NCBI RefSeq assembly: GCF_036324505.1
Contig: NC_086370.1
Span: forward strand, 18,626,600-18,690,599
From: Eleginops maclovinus
Taxonomy: Eukaryota > Chordata > Actinopteri > Perciformes > Eleginopidae
DNA: 64,000 nucleotides
Direction of reading: 5' to 3'
Below, piece after piece: positions 1 through 57,063 of this stretch. Under the pieces are notes generated by a model. The model worked only from the letters and a program-made list of their open reading frames with translations. It was not told where the DNA came from and ran no database searches. Within the stretch, counting starts at the first letter, position 1; every line of letters begins with the position of its first letter. Both the position numbers and the translations under genes were made by a program.

Positions 1-2250
1 AGAGCGAACTGTGCAAGGTGGTGCAGTCACCGGAGCTGTAAGAAGGATCAGAAGGCAAACTCCCCACCATTCACCGCACGCACACTGCAGGAACACACGC
101 ACTCACACGTTCACACAGCAATGTGGATACACAGCAGTTCACACATGACTACACACAAATACATTGAATATACATACAGAAGTGAACACAAACACAACGA
201 TATATAGGTGTACATTAGAACAGAACAAAATAATATAAGTGATTATACACAAACAACAGGTCCCCTATGGATTTTAACATCATTATCTCTCTTTCTCATA
301 TTCATAGGAGAAACTAAACTGACTCTTAATCTCAGTAAAATGCACAGTACAACACACTGTCACCACACACTAATTCTCTCACTCACAACACTAATTCCCC
401 TGGATAATTATAGTAATTTAGTCTACACCTTTATCCAGAACACCTTATAGTACCTTGAAGGTGTGTATTTTTTACTATGGGTGGCCCCAGTGGGGATCAA
501 ACCCTCACTGCTGGCGGAAATACTAAATATCTACTGCTGGTCAGATTACATGATTCTTGCGCTTAGACATTCAGAGACCCACTGAGTCACTCAGTCTCAT
601 TATCTCCGTTAGTCGCTTACTGCCCACTTGTTCAAAGCGCTCATGTGGGAAATGTCAAACCAGCCCTCACTTATCTACACTTCTCACCTCAGTAACTCGA
701 AAATGATGCGTCGTACATATATAATTAGTGTTGACTCACATACACTGCAAGTCAGCTCAATCTCCAAGGAATTCATTATTTTATCTAGAAATCCTGTCAA
801 TGACATTTTTGGCCTTAAAGTGGGGCAACTTAAATGTCCAAGTGTACCCTCTCGCATCAATACCTTTCTTTTATGACATGCTATTAATTTGTAATAGCTG
901 CATACTATGAATTATTGCGATAGACATTTTAAAATACCGTAAGAAAGTTCTTGAAAACTGTTTAAAGAGTGTTATCACAGTACAAAAAAAGGCATGGTTG
1001 ATGTACCTCTCACCACAGGGCGCAGGAGGACGGTAACGTGTCGAGGATGCAGTCAGGGGATGTCGTCCACCTTCAGTGGTCCTTGCGTCCGCTTCCAGGT
1101 TTCGGTTTCCATGGCAACATAATCTGTAGTATCCTCAGGATTGTCCTAACTCCTCTTTTTTTTTTCTCCCACCACACTAAAGTCTCAAGGTATTGGCCAG
1201 GATTAGCTGTTCATCACACTAGACAAGATGTGTCTCTTTATTTCTCTCTCAGTCTATGGTTCTCTTTAAAGTTTTTTTTTGAGTTTAAGAAAGCTCCCGG
1301 TCTCAGTTAGAGTAAGCCCATATCTCCGTGCTGTGGAGACAGTCTGTCTTTGAGAGTGTTTGACTCACTGTGTAAAGCCTGCCTCAGTTTGAATCCCCAC
1401 CACCCCCTTTCTTTCCTCAAGACTGGGAGGGTTTATCCTATTGGTCATTGTGTGAATCAAACCAAGCTTCACTTCTTTCATTTAAGTCTCCCTGCGTCTG
1501 TCTCTCTCTGCCTGTTGACATTTTTCTTTGATTATTTTTTGTTGTTGCAATTCCCATCCATCCATTATATATCAAACCTATAAAAATGACAACTTTTCCT
1601 TTGTTATTCTTTTCATTTTCTGATTGCTTTCCCTCTTCCCCTGTGTTTGACATCAACATTTGTAGGAGCTGGATGACATTTTGTCAGAATGGACAATAGA
1701 GGTCCAAGTTGTAAAGAAACAATGACTTTCTTTAAAACCCCTATATTATACTCTCTCATTGGCACAGTGGCCACATCACATTACAACCCTTAATCCAGAA
1801 TCCATAAATCATTGTGTGCATGTACCCAGACACACTAACAGGGTGGTTTGAAAAATGCCACAACTCACATTCCTTGATGCAACTGAGACAATAATGTTTG
1901 TCTGTTTTGTGGCTCTGGCTGAGCTGACCAATGGGCACAGAGACTGAAAACCCTGACTGTCACTTCTTCCATCAAAGAGCTGAAACATCAACAGACCCTA
2001 CAAAACCTCAGATGGGTACAGTCTGAACAAAAACCCCTTCAGCACACCAGAGGACGATGACACTTTTGCATGACAAAACTTCATTTGTCTGCAGAAAACT
2101 GTGGTGCAATTTTGTGTATTGTGTTGAGGATTTGGTAGCTGAAAAGAGGTAGATTCCCGCTGTGGGAAATCATTTAACACCCTCTAGTGGCAGAGAGCAG
2201 AAGTGCATCATTCAAGCACTAACCCTGCAGACTAAATGCTCCACTTTGTC
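1..2250. other. intergenic region downstream of rgs7
   Basis: No recognisable gene. On the plus strand a 13-codon frame at 3-41 ends SELCKVVQSPEL-stop and could be the tail of a gene outside the window. A tRNA-like segment lies at 479-595. At about 1021-1110 the plus strand, after a CACCACAG, is open with a protein-like composition for about 30 codons, but no gene could be assigned. The rest is ordinary AT-rich sequence. Confidence 0.4.
479..595 (-). repeat. tRNA-like segment, possible SINE head
   Basis: Read on the minus strand, TGACTCAGTGGG resembles an RNA polymerase III A box, and about 90 bases later GGTTTGATCCCC resembles a B box, followed by ACTGGGGCCACCC. The spacing is longer than in a normal tRNA, and I could not fold a convincing cloverleaf. 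A tRNA-derived SINE fragment is the likeliest reading. Not identified to a family. Confidence 0.3.
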
Positions 2251-3100
2251 TTTATTGTGGTATTTTGTGTGTTCAAAAAGGTCGAACAAAATCCAAACAG
2301 AGGCATTCAAACAGATAGAGGGCCAACTTTAATAATACAAGTAAGTAAAAGTGTCTTTAAATATGGTATAAAAATAAATGCAGGAGAGAATAACAAAGAA
2401 TTATGTTCTACATAAAACAGGAGACAGCATTTTTGTATTTTTGAATGTGACTTTACAAGTGCAATGAAAATCATATGTGCTAATTATTGTAGTGCAATAA
2501 AATAATGCAACGCAAAATAAATGCACAATAAATAGTCGTAATAATAAAAATCATAATATATGAATGTATGTATATATATATATATATATTGTATATTCAT
2601 TCTGCACAACACTTCCCATAGCGACAAAGTATCTGTGACCTCAGATCATGTAAAGCAATGACATTGGTTAGATTTATCAGTTTAAGCTGTCATTTAATAT
2701 ATTTTTTCTATGTGTTTTTTCTTTTTTTCCTTCTCTCTGACATCATTTGTTTCAGCTGGAAGTGAGAGAGGGGCTTCAGATCCAGCAGTTATGATGGAAA
2801 GCTCTGGATCACAGGATTTGATTTTCTTCGATAACATGTTTCACCTCGCCAGTCTGTCAGTGTACTCACGAGTCCAGCAGTGCTTCCTTTCTGAGAATAC
2901 TGGAAATATATCAGGTACTGTAAGAGGAGAGAGAAGAAGGAACATCCTCTCCATGGACATGCAACATCCGGTGGACAACAGACGAACAGACGGTCCAGGC
3001 TCATCGCCCGGCTGAGCCAAGAGCGGATGGACAGACAATGATGACAAAGAGATGAGATGGTCTCCCTCTCCATGTCCCAGAGAGAGAGATGGCATTGATT
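2251..3100 (-). other. rgs7: probable rgs7 3' untranslated region
   Basis: Sequence after the rgs7 stop codon. Candidate poly(A) signals on the minus strand are ATTAAA at 2693-2698 and 2327-2332 and AATAAA at 2251-2256; which one is used is unknown. The stretch is AT-rich from 2330 to 2700 and includes a (TA)n run at 2569-2589. The open frames seen on both strands around 2710-3100 have no recognisable domain. Confidence 0.4.
2569..2589. repeat. (TA)n microsatellite
   Basis: About ten TA units inside the AT-rich probable 3' UTR of rgs7. Confidence 0.85.
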
Positions 3101-46349
<43,249 letters not shown>

Positions 46350-46390
46350 GATCCAGTAGGTAAATCTGCCACAGGAAACGTCAGGTGCTC

Positions 46391-47313
46391 CTGTTGAGAA
46401 CAGAAAGGATATTTTTGATCCATTAGAAGAACAATGGAGCTTGAACGTGACTTACCCTCACCTTGTCTGGAGAAAACATTTTTACATAACCTGTGGCCTG
46501 TATCACCTTTCAACGTATTTGACATTTCCACATGGAACAGATGTGCAGCGCTCCGATTCTGCTACACGTGTTCACATTTCGCAAGGTCTGGACAAGGACA
46601 TTATTTTTAAGATAGGCGGCTGATTTGCACAACATATGGTTGCTGCCGGTTCGATATGAATTCCAAGTGAATGAGGCAAAAGTTCAACTAGAAAGGCAGT
46701 GAATGGTGCCATGAAGAACTACTACTTTTTTGCTCATTGAGCACAAAATACGTTTATAATCATTTACTGTTTGTTGACATCAGATAATTCAGCAGCAAGT
46801 CTCAATTCCTACATGGCACCTTCTCCTCATTTTAGATTGTACTTGCAAGATAAGGTGATGTGAAGACCCGTACCCTGACAACAGTAAATGCAGTAAAGAA
46901 AAAAAAAACATCCTCCCTGGATGAGGTACAATGCAGCTTAGACATCCACTCTGGTAGAGCATCCATTGTCAAAACGTGCAAGATTTGGCAAATGCAACGG
47001 ATATCGTTTGCAGGTTACAGCTCCATTATTCTTTCTTCCCCATACGACACCCACACGACATCTTTGGGAGGTTAAGTCTGCAACACTAAATAGCCTATAG
47101 CATGCAAACAGCGAAGTCATGAAACCTGCGCTTTACATGAGGCCATCAGCGCTACTATTTTGTGTTTTTTAAGCCCTTGCACGTATCAGCACCTTGGACA
47201 GCTGCTGCAAAACGCCCGCGCCCGTTATCGTCCCCTTTTCTTAATCACGAATAGCTTGTAAATACAGCGACAACACAGCGACAACGGTCACCGGAGGAGA
47301 AGGGGGGGCTTAC
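46391..47313 (-). other. rgs7: rgs7 5' intron
   Basis: A 0.9-kb intron between the 5' untranslated exon and the exon carrying the start codon. No other gene recognised. Open frames on the plus strand (46441-46623, 46860-47075) lack any known motif. Confidence 0.5.
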
Positions 47314-47600
47314 CTGAAAAAACGCGCAACCCGTTATAGGAGTCCTGAATCCTTGCAGAGGTGGAAGCCTGGTCCTTCGCGTTCAGTATGTCAACTGGCA
47401 GACATAGGAATGCGAGGATTTTTCATTGGCAACGTGAAGAGGCAGACATTCGGTGGACACTCGGTGTGGTACAAGCTCTGTGTCTCTCCTCTCCTCTTCT
47501 CCAAACGATGCTGCTCAGAAGCACGGGCGCGCCACCGCCGTGAACGCGCATCGATCCATGACCAATGGCGTGTAAGGAATAAATTACAACCAGTTTTGGA
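47314..47600 (-). other. rgs7: rgs7 5' untranslated exon and promoter area
   Basis: A good splice donor (TTTTCAG|GTAAGC on the minus strand) ends an exon at 47314. It fits the acceptor TTCTCAACAG at 46391 that opens the next exon at 46390. The upstream limit is not visible; the GC- and CpG-rich stretch near 47515-47560 is a likely promoter zone. The exon has short upstream ORFs, including an ATG at 47426, before the real start codon. From the TGA at 47425 onward the frame leading into MAQ is open to the end of the exon but has no ATG. Exon use is inferred; no transcript was available. Confidence 0.55.
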
Positions 47601-49736
47601 GACATACAGCAATTTTTCCAGCTCAAAATGTACTGCTTTGCGCTGCAGTGATATGCTGGCCCTGAAAGCTATATATCAACAAAGGCAGTCTAGGAATATT
47701 TGGGCAATTGCAATTTTCATTAAAGGCCAGGAAGTGGAAAAACATATTAATTTGATTTAGCACTAAGTACTCATAAAACGTCCAGGGTACCTTGTGTTTA
47801 ACTTGATTATTTAATGTTATTACTCCACTGCATATTCAGGGGAAAAAACTACAACAAGCAAATGAAATACAATGCCCTTATGCTGTAAATGTAATCACCC
47901 CACAATGTAGACAGCTAGATTTAGCTCCACCGCTGCCTGTAAACATTAAAGTGCGGATATGATAATGCATCAGTAAAGCTCTTATCCAATCATAAAATAA
48001 TGTAACACTTACAGAGCTCGTTTTCATGCTTGGCGGTATTGTTATGCTTATACTTTAAGTGCATTTTTGCTGATAAGACAAAAAATGTAATGCAGGAAAT
48101 GTAATTGAGCATTTTTTTGTACTGAATTTAGTAAAGGAATGCACATTCTGATACAAGGAGGGTCTTTGTACTTCATGTATTGCTGTCCTTGTCCTTGGCT
48201 ACTGGTTTAACTTTCTCTGAGTCAAAACTCAGTGATGTGATCATGCGCAAATTAAAAAGATTAAAACACCTTAGAGATATTATTAATATATGGTTGAAAA
48301 CTGCCTTGTTTAACAACTCAATAAGAACACCTTATACACGTTGGGTCTACATATGGATGCCAGGGAACTAAAGGTTGTAGTAAAAAGGTACATTTTTAAA
48401 AGATAAAAAGTGAAATGAATATCTTGTCATGTGGGCTAAAAACTGCATGTCGCTTTCACTATAGTTATTGCATGATGTCACTTTCATAAAAGCACCATTA
48501 CCTACTTACATTCACCTCATTTGTTCATAAGAGCTTTGTGTTTTTGATACAAAGGTATTTTTCTTTACATAGCTACCTTATTTAAGACTTAAAATATCAG
48601 AACATACACATTTACACAAAAACTGAGCCACTTTTGTTGTGCCTTATAAAGTATATTTAACAATGAACTGTATTTATCTAAAATCTCAAGAATACAATGT
48701 GTGGGGATAAGAAAGTAAAGGAGAAATCATTTGCAAAACCAAAAAAACAACTACTTTTAGAAAATAATATAAGGGTTTTTTATTTTGGTTCTAATTGTAA
48801 AAAAGCAATTAGCAACACTTGAGGTCACATAAAGCTGCAATACCTTGCAATACCTTAGCATAATTGTAATCAGGAAGAAACCAGATTAGCATTTATTACA
48901 TACAAATAGAATGTTTGTGCAGAGGAGTTGAAAAAGGAAAAATGTGACATGTATTTCACGCACATTGTAATGTAACTGGCAATAATAAAATGTTCAATAT
49001 TAGCTACGTGTTTCTATGAATAGAAAATCTCTTAATTTGCTGCGATCTGTGGCTTTGAGGTACGCAGCAGTTCAGGCGTGAAAGATGGCAGATGTGCCTC
49101 TCGCCCCTATGTACTGTACTGTATGTGTCTGTGTGCCTGTGTGTCTTTCCCTTTGCTCTCTGGAGACTCAAGCTCTCTGCAAGATGGACCTAAATGTTGT
49201 GATGTACAACTAACATGGATGACCTTATAACAGCTTTCAAAGAAAGATAGGTAAGTAAGTCAAAGAACAATGCATCCTTTGGGATATAGAAAGTCATCAG
49301 ATGTTCATCCCATCTTTGCGGTATTTCCTGTTTCATTTCTATCTGTTATGATAATCAGCTTGTTTCTGCATTAGCTTTTTGATAATTAGGTGTGTTGAAA
49401 CTGGGTCATTTCTATCAGGCAAGTTTCCCAACTAATTTAATTCATCCTTAAAAATATGAAACCAAGATGCAGTTTTCATAATAATAGACCCATCTCAAAT
49501 CTTACATTTGGTAGGAAATTATTAAGAAAGTTTCTTTAATGCAAATCGACAACATCATTAAGGAAATGCGTTTTAGACAACTTTAATTCTGGCTCTAGAG
49601 GCTGAAGAAAGTACTGATTAAGGTAATAAATTACTTTTGTTTCATTTAGAATAGACAAAGCATCAAGGCTATGTTTCAGGAAATGAATGCACCTTTTGAT
49701 GAGCTGGAAGGCAGTCGCGTTGTCAATGTAGCCATG

Positions 49737-50100
49737 TTTTCAAGGTTTCAAGGTTTTATTGGTCATATGCACAGCAGATTCAACGTATATGTTGGCAATG
49801 AAAATCTTATGTCGCGTGCTCCTCCAACAACTCAACATACATGGTGCAAATAAGATAAATAAAATAGTGCAAAAAGAGAGAAGAATATTTACAATAACAA
49901 CAATAAAGATTTGAGGATGTGAAATATATACATATGTGGAATACATTGAGAGTATTTAAATACTTTACTCTGTTGAATGAGGAGGTATGGACAGATGCAT
50001 ATATTATGTATAACAGATGTATATGGCAGATATGTATAATATATAGATATGTGTACTATAAACAGATATGTTGTTGACGTGTGTTGTTGACGTGTGTAAT
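49737..50100 (+). repeat. interspersed repeat, unclassified (teleost retroelement-like)
   Basis: It opens TTTCAAGGTTTCAAGGTTTT, then TATTGGTCATATGCACAG and AATGAAAATCTTATGTCGCG. This wording (tattg-tcatatgcacag ... aatgaaa-tctta-gt) is common in fish non-LTR repeat copies. It continues through AGTGCAAAAAGAGAGAAGAA into AT-rich sequence and ends with a small duplication of TTGTTGACGTGTG at 50070-50097. The family is not identified. Confidence 0.45.
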
Positions 50101-51711
50101 CCTGAAACACAGCAGATCACAATGACATGCAGACTTTCCGTGAGTTCAGTTCATGGGCCTCTTTTATCAAACCAACTGTATGCTACCTTCAAGACCCTGG
50201 ACTACAAGACTGAAAGTCAGAGTTGGAAATGTTAGTGTTATAATGAAATCAGATTTGAGCTTCTGCAGCAACATTAGGGAAATAATTGCATCAGTCCATA
50301 AAAGACATAGAGAAATGTGTTTGTGCCTTCATCTCAGCAGGGTGGAATCAAATAACAGTCCCTTGTTTGGTCTTCTTAAGAGATCCCTGCAGCCCCTCCA
50401 GTATGCTGCTGCAGGAACTTTTCTTACATCCTTACTGGCCTCCTTTTAGTTACAGAACTGATTTTTAAATGATGGTTTAGTTTATATATCCTTATACAGC
50501 TTAGGGCAAAAATACATTTATGATATGCTCAAAGAAAAATAACCCACAATGCAGACCCCTTAGATCTTTTAGAAGCAGTCAGCTTGATGTGCCTCGAGTC
50601 AAAACCCAACAATATGTCGGATTTAGCCAAGACCAAAGAAACCAGATTCCTTATTACCCTCTATGCACCCCAATTTCAACCACTCTCAAATCTAAATGAA
50701 ATGTTACGTTATTCACCTTAGATTGATTATATGCTCCGCTGCACTTATATTTTCATTATAACATTTGGGGACATTTATTACTGCTCTGAATTATTACTGT
50801 ACTTATTACTCATGGTCCCTATGAGGAATATCTGTTAAACTGGAAGCTCGAACCGTAAGTGAAACATTGCAAAGTCTGCAGATATCTCTAGTATCAGTTG
50901 GGACTTTTGGATGCCCTAACCACCTTAGTAAAGATTGAGATGAGTTAAGCTGTTTACGTCCTGCATTATTTTGTTTTAATAACTAATCGTTTGTGTACTT
51001 TTGTGAATTAAATTCATCCTTTTTCAAAAATGTCAGCCTTCATTTCAATTGAGTTATTATTTGTATGTATTTATGGTAATGGTATCATCCATTGATCTTC
51101 CCTCACCTTTAACCCTCAAAAAGAAAGCAACCTCTCATTAGCAAAGCACATCATAGTCAGGTCTGGCATTTCACATACCGTAGGTTCCTTAAAGTTCAGA
51201 CACCAGTGGTAACAGTGATGTTAGGGCACCTCATAAAGAAGGCCACTGTCTCTAATTCTGTAAATGCAATGAATAGATGGCGATGTACATATCCATGCAG
51301 GAACTACAGATGGACATTGGATATATATTGTTGTACATGGTCCCTGATATAACAAATGTATTAAAAGAAAAACAATCTAGCAGGGTTATATGAAATAGAA
51401 GTGCAGTGATAGCTAGACCCAAGATTTGTTTTAAATAGAGACTGTCTTTGTTAACTAATGCCACTTTAATATGAAGTTGTTGTTTTTTTTTATGTCAATC
51501 AACTGTAATACCAATCTTTTTTTCTGGCTTCAGGATTTATCTCTGCACAGTCTGTTATTGATCTTGTGGTATTTTAAGATTTTGTTCTTAATTTAACTGG
51601 ATTTATTGGATTTACTACAAACAGTTTACATACATATATATAAGATAAGTGTATTTATTTACATTTATACATAAATGCTGATACATTAAAATATTTATTT
51701 ACAACGTTTTT

Positions 51712-51736
51712 ATAATATATATATATATATATATAT
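51712..51736. repeat. (AT)n microsatellite
   Basis: About 12 AT units in a wider AT-rich stretch upstream of ube2d1. Confidence 0.85.
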
Positions 51737-51840
51737 ACATACATAAATGTATATAGTACATGTATTCGGATTTATATATACAAATATGTATTATATACAT
51801 TTTTATATATAAATTACTTTTCTGAGTGCGATAACGGAAA

Positions 51841-51861
51841 ACTCAAATTCCCACAATGCAC
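51841..51861 (+). promoter_or_regulatory. ZNF143/STAF-like site in the ube2d1 promoter
   Basis: The sequence AAATTCCCACAATGCACC fits the known TTCCCA-NMATGC core bound by ZNF143. It lies 160-180 bases upstream of the ube2d1 ATG, where such sites are typical in housekeeping promoters. This is motif evidence only. Confidence 0.5.
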
Positions 51862-52020
51862 CGGTCCATTCTTCGTCGACGAACAAAAACGCGGAAACAA
51901 AAGAAATTATCAGTTTGTCAAAACAAATAACAACGAGTCGGCATAAAGTGAGCGTAGCTGTAGCTGTCAGCTCTGAAAGTTAAGACCACAGCTTCGTTTA
52001 ACCGATCTGAAAGATTTCCC

Positions 52021-54701
<2,681 letters not shown>

Positions 54702-54992
54702 GGGGCCGAAGTTTCAGCAACAACAACGCATCCCTGAACACCTCAAAATATGACAGTACTGTTTCAACTGCTCATTCACACTGGTTCTAGTTGAGGTGTT
54801 TTATTCGCTTGAAGCACTTTCTCTTCTTGGACTTTACTTGACTTTCCTGTTTTTACTGTTTTATTTTCCCCTTAAATTGGCGTCATTAATATTATTATTA
54901 TTATTGGTTGTGGTGAGATGGCCTGATTTCTTTTAAGAGATATATATTGTACAAGACCATACTGAATTTATTTTTCATTATTTTGCATTAAA
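54702..54992 (+). other. ube2d1: ube2d1 3' untranslated region
   Basis: About 290 bases after the stop, with a candidate poly(A) signal ATTAAA at 54987-54992. No closer AATAAA is seen, so the 3' UTR is probably short. Confidence 0.5.
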
Positions 54993-56416
54993 GACATTAA
55001 CCAAGTGAATTGCAAATTGTTTCTTGGCAACTTGCATAAAAACTGAAACTATGAACCATTTGGCATTGAGTGTTTGATTCTGTGAACAGTACATTTCTGT
55101 TACCTACAAATTAGTCTGCCCTTACTTCTACTATTCACATGGCCACTAGGTGGTAGCCTTTACTTTTTACCACTCCTTCCTAGGCAGTCAAATATTCATG
55201 TTCTTCTTACTTTTAACTTAGGCCCATATACTGAGTATCATGTGGATAATGGCTTTTATGGTGTGGCAATTAAATTCAAATTAGAACAAATGTTCTGTCC
55301 ATTTGAAATGATACCATCCATGGTAATCACCTCTACTGGTTGTACATGCAGTAATTAAGCAGCTCATGTCTTATGGATGTGTCTACATTACAATGCAAAT
55401 GTGCTGATTTATTCATTTGAAAACTGGAATGAATGAATTTAATCTCTACATTGCTATATTGATGTGACCTAACAAAGGAGTACACAAATGTTTAACTGAT
55501 AACCTCTTCCAGGCTATCAGAGTTAAACACCTGGAGATTTGTCGTCATTGAAATAACATTTTAAGTATAGATGAACTACCTTAAAGATTTTTGGGGGAAT
55601 TCAGACTAAGAGCTCAAATGTCAAAGATATCCTACATTTTGAGAAATTTCTCAAGAGTAAAATCAAGTTTATGTGGTTTTCCTTCCAAATGAGCAAGAAA
55701 TTGGACAAAAAAACAGGTCCTGCAGCAACTTGGTGATTTTGCTTTAAAATAAAACTAAGGTGTTCATATCAGAAGTCCAATGTGGCTAGGAAGTAAGAGT
55801 CATGGGTTTATATGAAGAACATCAATGGTATTACATCACTAACCACCGGCCTGGCATGCTTCTGCTGTGGAGGAAAAATACACCAAAACAAGTATTCTAC
55901 AATAACATGTTACAGATGTGAAGAATGCCCAACACAAACAAGCTAAACTTAAACCAATATGTTTTCCTGAACCCAGCCAGAGAATAGTACTGGAATTGTA
56001 TTTCTACAGGGACTTGCAAATCATTTATTGCATACATTACTGACTTCTAGGTTTTGTATAACTTTATTTGGCATTAGCACATAAACAATATATTTGGAGT
56101 GTGCCCCTTTTGAGTCGGTTTCACATACTGTATGATTGCTCAACATTTGTTTTGGTTTCTCTTTCCTGCATTGCTTCCCTTTACCCACTCAGGATGTGTA
56201 GTGTTTCCTCTACAAACCAATAAACTGGTTGCATGGGGTGTTATTATAAAGTGCTGGCTAAGTGGGGGGTAAAAGGCATACTCAAGCCAAGCCTGTCTTT
56301 ATGCTTCATGGATTATTTGCATATATTGTGGTGAATTGACTTGTAATATACTCGTCATAGCTCATAATAACTGCTATAATTGGCTATAATAGCTTAACAG
56401 TTTCACATAAATGAGA
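54993..56416. other. intergenic region between ube2d1 and bicc1
   Basis: No gene recognised. In human, TFAM sits between UBE2D1 and BICC1; no HMG-box coding sequence could be found in this 1.4 kb. AT-rich sequence without obvious repeats. Confidence 0.6.
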
Positions 56417-56870
56417 TATAAAAGTTGTCTCCTACAGACAGAAAAACTCCAGTAAATTGTGGAGACTTAACGGGAACCCTGAGAAGGAAGATGTGTGTTT
56501 TTTTAAAGTTTTTTTTTTAATGTTCCTGGGAGGAGCCCAGCTTTTTTTTACAGGGTGACACGTGAAACTTTCTCGAAGATTTGGTTGGTATGTTTGCCGT
56601 GTGCTGGTTCGGAGCTCCTTTAACTCCACACACGACCTATAGCGAGAGGAACCGTGTTCTGCTACCTATTTTTTAGGAAACTCTGCCTGTAATGGGGGAA
56701 AACGAAGGGGCTTAAAGAAACTGCAAGGGAAAGGTCTCAACCGCGCTGCAATGAGCCTGCACGCGGAGTGACGGAATTAAAAAAAAGCTTACAGAAGTGT
56801 ACCCGCTTTGCTTCACCTCGAACTTTGTTTTAAAACGCAGTGGCCACTGGAGAAGTTGCTGAGCAGCGCA
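56417..56870 (+). promoter_or_regulatory. bicc1: bicc1 upstream and 5' leader region
   Basis: A TATAAAAG lies at 56417-56424, about 450 bases before the start codon. The region becomes GC-richer towards the exon. The transcription start is not known. The TATA assignment is weak. Confidence 0.3.
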
Positions 56871-57063
56871 ATGGCTGCCCAGTGCGACACTTTAAGCGGA
56901 TACTTGCAGCAGTCGGACCAGGGCTCCAACAGCGAGCGCAGCGCCGACTCTCCCCTCCCCGGTTCAGAGGAGGATCTGAGCGGGCTCCATCCGCTGCCAG
57001 ACCCGGAGTGGACCGAGGAGAGGTTTCGGGTGGACCGCAAGAAGCTGGAAGTCATGTTATTAG
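56871..57063 (+). CDS. bicc1: bicc1 coding exon 1 (partial gene, residues 1-64)
   Basis: Bicaudal-C, a KH- and SAM-domain RNA-binding protein that controls mRNA translation and stability in embryonic patterning and in kidney and ciliated cells. The exon starts MAAQCDTLSGYLQQSDQGSN and ends EERFRVDRKKLEVMLL plus one base at TTATTAG|GTATGC. SDQGSNSERSADSPLPGSEE and the FRVDRKKLE block match the N-terminus of vertebrate BICC1, just ahead of the first KH domain. The ATG has G at -3 and G at +4, and the frame is open further upstream without another ATG. The next exons are beyond the window. Fish have bicc1a, bicc1b and bicc2-type copies; which one this is remains open, but the ube2d1 neighbour favours a bicc1 copy. 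Confidence 0.92.

Larger units (their letters stand above)
47601..51840. other. intergenic region between rgs7 and ube2d1
   Basis: 4.2 kb between two divergently transcribed genes. It is AT-rich, with an interspersed repeat at about 49737-50100 and an (AT)n run at 51712-51736. No coding sequence recognised. Confidence 0.6.

Noticed and set aside
54993..56870. A tfam gene between ube2d1 and bicc1
   Set aside because: Looked for because of human gene order; no HMG-box coding sequence could be read on either strand.
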